A stretch of 9,015 nt of DNA. It comes from an uncultured Collinsella sp. Its GTDB lineage: Bacteria; Actinomycetota; Coriobacteriia; Coriobacteriales; Coriobacteriaceae. Below are positions 5,652 to 9,015 of the stretch, one piece after another. A model generated the notes under the pieces. That model was not told the origin of the DNA. It did no database searches and saw nothing but the letters and a program-made list of their open reading frames with translations. The translations under genes and the position numbers were made by a program. The stretch is from NCBI GenBank assembly GCA_937989795.1, contig CALKBB010000358.1, positions 1 to 9,015 of the forward strand. The letters run 5' to 3'. The first letter of the stretch is position 1; every line of letters starts with the position of its first letter.

Positions 5652-5765
5652 CCTGCGTGCTTGTCGTGCAGGGTAGGCTAGATGCAAGCGTAATACGTTA
5701 GAGCGCGGCGCCGCCACTTGGGCGGGCCGTGCTTTTTTAAGACGGGAGCTTTCCCGTGAAAGGAG
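5652..5765 (+). promoter_or_regulatory. Structured nhaA leader; candidate attenuator or cation riboswitch
   Basis: This leader holds three successive structures. The first is a hairpin CCTGC...GCAGG (5652-5672) extended by G-U pairs. The second is the short stem AGCGT/ACGTT (5687-5691 region to 5695-5699) with an AAT loop. The third is a full intrinsic terminator at 5703-5738. A further hairpin ACGGGA-GCTT-TCCCGT (5742-5757) abuts the nhaA ribosome binding site AAAGGAG (5759-5765). A terminator between the ppaC terminator and nhaA, with no gene in between, is the layout of transcription attenuation. The nhaA-I motif, known as a lithium-sensing riboswitch class, occurs before such genes. I cannot confirm a match to its consensus from memory. 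Confidence 0.5.
5703..5738 (+). terminator. Intrinsic terminator inside the nhaA leader
   Basis: GCGCGGC (5703-5709) pairs with GCCGTGC (5726-5732, one G-U), and after a bulged G, CCGCC (5711-5715) pairs with GGCGG (5721-5725) around the loop ACTTG. Six T (5733-5738) follow directly. It lies 33 bases before the nhaA ATG with no open reading frame to terminate, so it most likely controls read-through into nhaA. Its left arm (5704-5712) is also exactly complementary to GGCGCCGCG at 5570-5578, a possible antiterminator partner. Confidence 0.75.
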
Positions 5766-5771
5766 CCGCCC

Positions 5772-7130
5772 ATGGCAGCACCCGAGCAGCTGTTCAACGT
5801 CCGTGAGCGCAAGCGTTTTGAGCGCCACGACATTTGGGAGCGCATCACCGAGAACGGCACGATTTCCGCCGCCGTCATGGTCTTCGCCGCCATCGCCGCC
5901 GTCATTTGCGCCAACACCGATGCCTACGAGGCCATCCATCACTTTTTGGAGACCCCGCTGTATGTGGGTCTGGGCAACCTTGCGGCCGGTCTCACCGTTG
6001 AGCTTTTCGTCAACGACTTCCTCATGGCGATCTTCTTTTTGTTGGTGGGCATTGAGCTTAAGTACGAGATGACAGTTGGCGAGCTCAAGAACCCGCGCCA
6101 GGCTATGCTTCCCATGCTGGCGGCCGTGGGCGGCGTCGTCGTTCCCGCCTGCATCTATCTGATCTTTAACCATGCCGGCGCGCACAACGGCTGGGCCATT
6201 CCCATGGCAACCGATATTGCCTTTGCGCTGGGCGTGCTGTCGCTTTTGGGCAACCGCGTGCCCAACGGCGTGCGCGTGTTCTTCTCGACGCTCGCCATCG
6301 CCGACGACCTCATCTCCATCGCCGCCATCGCCATCTTCTACGGTCAGAGCCCCAATCCGTTTTGGTTGGGCGCCGCCGCGCTTGTGACCTGTGCGCTCGT
6401 GTGGCTCAACAAGACGCAGCATTACCGCCTTGCCCCGTATTCGGTACTGGGCCTGCTGCTGTGGTTCTGCATGTTCAAGAGCGGCGTACATGCCACGCTT
6501 GCTGGCGTCATCTTGGCCTTTACCATCCCGGCCAAGTGCGGCGTCAAGCTCGATAGCCTCACCGATTGGTTGGGCGAGTGCCTGCCGCTGCTCGATGACC
6601 GTTACGATGACGAGGCACACATCCTGGGCCAGCATGACTTTACCGTCTCGACCACCAAGGTCGAGCGCGTCATGCACCGCGTGACCCCGCCGCTCATCCG
6701 CATGGAGCGTCTGATCTCCACGCCGGTCAACTTTGTGATCCTGCCGATCTTTGCGTTCGTGAACGCACAGGTTCGCCTAGTGGGCGTGGACATGAGCACG
6801 CTACTCACCGACCCGGTGACGCTCGGCGTGTACTTTGGCATGCTGCTGGGCAAGCCGATCGGTATTTTTGGCATGACGTTTGCCCTGGTTAAGCTTAGGG
6901 CCTGCGAGCTGCCGCGCAATGTCAACTGGCACATGATTGCCGGTGTGGGCATTCTGGGCGGCATCGGCTTTACCATGTCGATTCTCATCAGCGGCCTTGC
7001 CTTCCCGACGGCTGAGTTTGAGGTTCTGGCCGCCAAGGCCGCTATTCTCGCCGGCTCTGTCACCGCGGCCGTACTTGGCATGATCTACATGAGTGTGGTC
7101 TGCAAGCACCCCGCGCCCAAAGACGAGTAA
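5772..7130 (+). CDS. nhaA: Na+/H+ antiporter NhaA
   Basis: This inner-membrane electrogenic antiporter exports Na+ (or Li+) in exchange for H+, for sodium tolerance and pH homeostasis. The protein has 452 residues and about 12 hydrophobic segments, the first near residues 31-48 and the last near 415-443. The key ion-site residues match E. coli NhaA: Asp178-Asp179 in LAIADDLISI (E. coli D163/D164), Thr147-Asp148 in MATDIAFALG (T132/D133) and Lys361 in LLGKPIGIFG (K300). GGIGFTMSILI is the conserved TM11 signature. It is about 60 residues longer than E. coli NhaA. Much of the excess is a charged loop at ~255-315 (DDRYDDEAHILGQHDF) between TM8 and TM9, predicted cytoplasmic, and the N-terminus is also longer. 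The start is supported by AAAGGAG 6 bases upstream. Expression is probably governed by the leader terminator described at 5703-5738. Confidence 0.96.
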   Translation: MAAPEQLFNVRERKRFERHDIWERITENGTISAAVMVFAAIAAVICANTDAYEAIHHFLETPLYVGLGNLAAGLTVELFVNDFLMAIFFLLVGIELKYEMTVGELKNPRQAMLPMLAAVGGVVVPACIYLIFNHAGAHNGWAIPMATDIAFALGVLSLLGNRVPNGVRVFFSTLAIADDLISIAAIAIFYGQSPNPFWLGAAALVTCALVWLNKTQHYRLAPYSVLGLLLWFCMFKSGVHATLAGVILAFTIPAKCGVKLDSLTDWLGECLPLLDDRYDDEAHILGQHDFTVSTTKVERVMHRVTPPLIRMERLISTPVNFVILPIFAFVNAQVRLVGVDMSTLLTDPVTLGVYFGMLLGKPIGIFGMTFALVKLRACELPRNVNWHMIAGVGILGGIGFTMSILISGLAFPTAEFEVLAAKAAILAGSVTAAVLGMIYMSVVCKHPAPKDE

Positions 7131-7147
7131 GAGCACATACAAGTTTG

Positions 7148-7185
7148 AAAACGCCGCCTGTGAACACCATCACAGGCGGCGTTTT
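7148..7185. terminator. Bidirectional Rho-independent terminator
   Basis: A perfect 16-bp stem, AAAACGCCGCCTGTGA (7148-7163) with its complement (7170-7185), encloses the 6-base loop ACACCA. It provides TTTT on both strands, 17 bases after the nhaA stop and 31 bases after the end of the convergent small gene, so it serves both. Confidence 0.95.
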
Positions 7186-7216
7186 AGTCATTCGGGACGT
7201 TCTTAAATGACTAGGC

Positions 7217-7471
7217 TCATTCCACGGTGCCGTAGATGGCGCCCCAGCCGTGGGCGGCCAAGGCGGAGTTGAGTTGGTCGCAAAGTGACTGGCGGTCGTA
7301 ATAGCCGGGCGGCAAAAGGTTCACGATTTCCATGAGATCGGGTGCCAGGTCCAAGATTTCGGCCTGTACGATCAGATCCAGGCGGTCGATGGCGTGACGG
7401 TCGTAAAACAGTCCGTCGACTAGGCGCTGCAGGTCGCCGAATTCCTCGGCCTGGAACGATCCGTACTCCAT
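7217..7471 (-). CDS. Small uncharacterised protein (84 aa)
   Basis: I do not recognise this protein. The predicted product is acidic and soluble, with no signal peptide or membrane segment. It appears mostly helical up to residue 52 (GDLQRLVDGLF, IDRLDLIVQAEIL, DLMEIVNLL). It ends in a compact, motif-like tail with PPGYYDRQSLCDQLNSAL and HGWGAIYGTVE, which looks like a conserved small domain. An in-frame ATG 51 bases upstream (7522) has no ribosome binding site, while AAGGAGG stands 4 bases before the ATG at 7471, so I take the shorter form. It is convergent with nhaA over a shared terminator and divergent from the aminotransferase, so it is probably transcribed alone. The good ribosome binding site, its own terminator and natural amino acid composition support a real gene. 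Confidence 0.75.
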   Translation of the reverse strand: MEYGSFQAEEFGDLQRLVDGLFYDRHAIDRLDLIVQAEILDLAPDLMEIVNLLPPGYYDRQSLCDQLNSALAAHGWGAIYGTVE

Positions 7472-7525
7472 AGTGCCTCCTTGGGCGCTCCACGCCGGCA
7501 TGCGCGGCGATTCGTAATTCATTGC

Positions 7526-7542
7526 GATAGACTTAATCTATC
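7526..7542. promoter_or_regulatory. Dyad GATAGA-N5-TCTATC in a divergent promoter region
   Basis: A perfect 6-bp inverted repeat with a 5-base AT-rich centre lies between the small minus-strand gene and the aminotransferase. It is about 55 bases from the first start codon and 32 bases before the candidate -10 of the second. It could be a shared operator or part of a minus-strand promoter (TAGATT on that strand). The arms are short, so chance is possible. Confidence 0.35.
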
Positions 7543-7573
7543 ACGGCTTCATAACGTTGCGACGGTGGCGGTC

Positions 7574-7579
7574 TATACT
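7574..7579 (+). promoter_or_regulatory. Candidate -10 element for the aminotransferase gene
   Basis: TATACT matches the -10 consensus at five of six positions and lies 47 bases before the start codon. The only TTG-type hexamer nearby, TTGCGA at 7557-7562, is too close (11 bases), so the -35 is uncertain. Confidence 0.45.
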
Positions 7580-7620
7580 TAGAAGAATTGCAACGTACCG
7601 CTTCGTGAAAGGTCGCACCC

Positions 7621-8934
7621 ATGCAGACGATCTACCAGAAGATGGAAACCACCGAACTCGATGCCGCCATCGAGGCGCTCAAGGCCGAGGTCGCCGAGGT
7701 CAAGGCCAAGGGCCTGGCGCTCGACATGGCCCGCGGCAAGCCGTCGCCCTCCCAGGTGGACATCTCTCGACCCATGCTCGATATCCTCAATGCCGATGCC
7801 GACCTGCACGACGGCAACGTCGACTGTTCCAACTACGGCTGCTTTGAGGGCATTCCTTCGGCACGCAAGCTGGCGGGGGAGTTCCTGGGCTGCCCCGCCG
7901 AGCAGACGCTCGTGCTGGGTTCGTCGAGCCTTTTGATCGAGCATGACATCGCCGGCATGTTCTGGCGCTGCGGCTCGTGCGGCAGCGAGCCCTGGGATGC
8001 CTACGAGGCTGCCCACGACGGCAAGAAGGTCAAGTTCCTGTGCCCTGTTCCCGGCTACGACCGCCACTTTGGCATCACCGCCGATCTGGGTATCGAGAAC
8101 GTCCCCGTCGCGATGACCGACAACGGCCCCGACATGGACGAGGTCGAGCGCCTCGTCGCCGCCGACGATTCCATCAAGGGCATCTGGTGCGTGCCCAAGT
8201 ATTCCAACCCCACGGGCATCACCTTTAGCGAGGACACCGTGCGTCGCCTGGTTGAGATGCCCACGGCCGCACCCGATTTCCGCATCTTCTGGGACAACGC
8301 CTACTGCGTGCACGACCTGTACGACGAGACCGACGAGACCGACGAGCTCACAAACATCTTTGACCTCGCTCGCGCGGCGGGCACCGAGGACCGCGTGGTG
8401 GCCTTTGCCTCGACGTCCAAGATCACCTTCCCGGGCGCCGGTATCGGCTTTATCGGTGCGAGCCCCGCGGTCATTGCCGAGTTTTCCAAGCGCCTGAAGG
8501 CCGGCCTCATCAGCGCCGACAAGCTCAACCAGCTGCGTCACGTGCGCTTCCTTCCCACCATCGAGGCGGTCAAGGAGCACATGAAAAAGCATGCCGAGTT
8601 CTTGCGCCCGCGCTTTGAGGCCGTCGAGTGCAAGCTCACCGAGGGTTTGGGCGAGACGGGCTGCGCCACCTGGACGCACCCCCGCGGCGGCTACTTTGTA
8701 AGCTTCGATGGTCCCGAGGGCTCGGCCCAGAAGGTTGCTGCGCTTTGCGCCGACTTGGGCGTCAAGCTCACGCCGGCCGGTGCTACCTGGCCCTATGGCA
8801 AGGACCCGCGCGATACCAACATCCGCATCGCGCCGAGCTATCCCACGGTCGAGGACCTGGAGGCCGCGCTCGATGTGCTGGTGCTGGCCGTTAAGCTCGT
8901 CGCTGCCGAGCTTGCGCGTGCCGAGCGCGCCTAA
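7621..8934 (+). CDS. PLP-dependent aminotransferase, AspT-like (aspartate aminotransferase, MocR-related family)
   Basis: This cytoplasmic fold-type I aminotransferase of 437 aa resembles the actinobacterial AspT group of aspartate aminotransferases (Pfam Asp_aminotransf) rather than classical AspC. Visible elements are the N-terminal ARGKPSPSQVD (substrate pocket), NYGCFEGIPSARKL, SSSLLIEHDI near the PLP phosphate, CPVPGYDRHF, KYSNPTGITFS with the conserved Asn (196), FWDNAYCVHDL with the PLP-pyridine Asp (225) and Tyr (228), the Schiff-base lysine Lys267 in ASTSKITFPGAG, and the carboxylate-binding Arg402 in NIRIAPSYP. The length fits the family. The ATG at 7621 has GAAAGG about 8 bases upstream; the next ATG (codon 8) has nothing comparable. 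The probable reaction is aspartate + 2-oxoglutarate to oxaloacetate + glutamate; the exact amino donor is inferred from the family. Confidence 0.9.
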   Translation: MQTIYQKMETTELDAAIEALKAEVAEVKAKGLALDMARGKPSPSQVDISRPMLDILNADADLHDGNVDCSNYGCFEGIPSARKLAGEFLGCPAEQTLVLGSSSLLIEHDIAGMFWRCGSCGSEPWDAYEAAHDGKKVKFLCPVPGYDRHFGITADLGIENVPVAMTDNGPDMDEVERLVAADDSIKGIWCVPKYSNPTGITFSEDTVRRLVEMPTAAPDFRIFWDNAYCVHDLYDETDETDELTNIFDLARAAGTEDRVVAFASTSKITFPGAGIGFIGASPAVIAEFSKRLKAGLISADKLNQLRHVRFLPTIEAVKEHMKKHAEFLRPRFEAVECKLTEGLGETGCATWTHPRGGYFVSFDGPEGSAQKVAALCADLGVKLTPAGATWPYGKDPRDTNIRIAPSYPTVEDLEAALDVLVLAVKLVAAELARAERA

Positions 8935-8985
8935 CGCGCGGCTTCCCGTACTATCCGCACTTTCGATACGTAAAGGAGCGTATAC

Positions 8986-9015
8986 ATGGATTTGGGTATT
9001 TCCACCAACCCCACG
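8986..9015 (+). CDS. Start of a further gene (first 10 codons only)
   Basis: An ATG at 8986 preceded by TAAAGGAG (8971-8978) with a 7-base spacer opens a frame MDLGISTNPT that runs to the end of the window. The ribosome binding site is as strong as any other here, so a real gene begins at this point. Ten residues are too few to name the product. TACTAT at 8949-8954 is a possible -10, placing it in its own transcription unit 51 bases after the aminotransferase stop, though co-transcription is equally possible because no terminator lies between them. Confidence 0.7.
   Translation, partial: MDLGISTNPT

Noticed and set aside
4545..6677. A minus-strand open frame of about 710 codons antisense to ppaC and most of nhaA
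   Set aside because: It lies opposite two clearly identified genes and crosses their terminators. Its composition (Gly, Asp, His, Leu and Ala rich without motifs) is what high-GC codon bias gives on the opposite strand.
7579..8679. A minus-strand open frame of about 366 codons opposite the aminotransferase
   Set aside because: It is the antisense shadow of a gene with all its catalytic residues. It has no ribosome binding site and no recognisable domain.
8925..8939. Small GCGCG/CGCGC inverted repeat over the aminotransferase stop codon
   Set aside because: The stem is only 5 bp of simple GC alternation and no T tract follows, so it is not a terminator.

Overview
The window looks like chromosomal DNA from a high-GC anaerobic actinobacterium of the class Coriobacteriia, most likely Collinsella or a close relative. 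The evidence is strong GC bias at third codon positions, AAGGAGG-type ribosome binding sites, a family II (Mn-dependent) pyrophosphatase, a HutC-type GntR regulator beside manA, and my recollection of this style of gene content. No ribosomal RNA or other marker confirms the genus. No prophage, transposase, CRISPR array or tRNA is visible, and this is mostly an ordinary housekeeping region.

Layout. Positions 1-1116 (+) hold the 3' end of a PcrA/UvrD-type DNA helicase. Positions 1117-1397 are non-coding, with a 130-base near-perfect palindrome and a terminator. On the minus strand, gntR (2405-3124) is followed by manA (1398-2330), probably in one transcription unit that converges on pcrA. A 337-base AT-richer divergent promoter region (3125-3461) separates gntR from a ROK-family sugar kinase on the plus strand (3462-4415). 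Next come the pyrophosphatase ppaC (4581-5504), with a textbook terminator, and the Na+/H+ antiporter nhaA (5772-7130), whose leader contains a second terminator just before its ribosome binding site. A small unidentified gene (7217-7471, -) converges on nhaA over a shared bidirectional terminator. A PLP-dependent aminotransferase of the AspT-like family (7621-8934, +) follows, and the first ten codons of another gene end the window (8986-9015).

How the genes fit together. gntR, manA and the divergent ROK kinase make a plausible small sugar-phosphate module: regulator, mannose-6-phosphate/fructose-6-phosphate isomerase and hexose kinase. A dyad over the probable gntR promoter suggests autoregulation. 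ppaC, nhaA and the aminotransferase are separate housekeeping functions, each with its own terminator or promoter signals.

The points most worth a second look are non-coding. The nhaA leader has the layout of a terminator-controlled attenuator or cation riboswitch. A 130-base palindrome lies behind pcrA. Several operator-like dyads and repeats occur: GTTGAACA-N5-TGTTCAAC before nhaA, a gntR promoter dyad, and phased CGAACCGA repeats before the ROK kinase.
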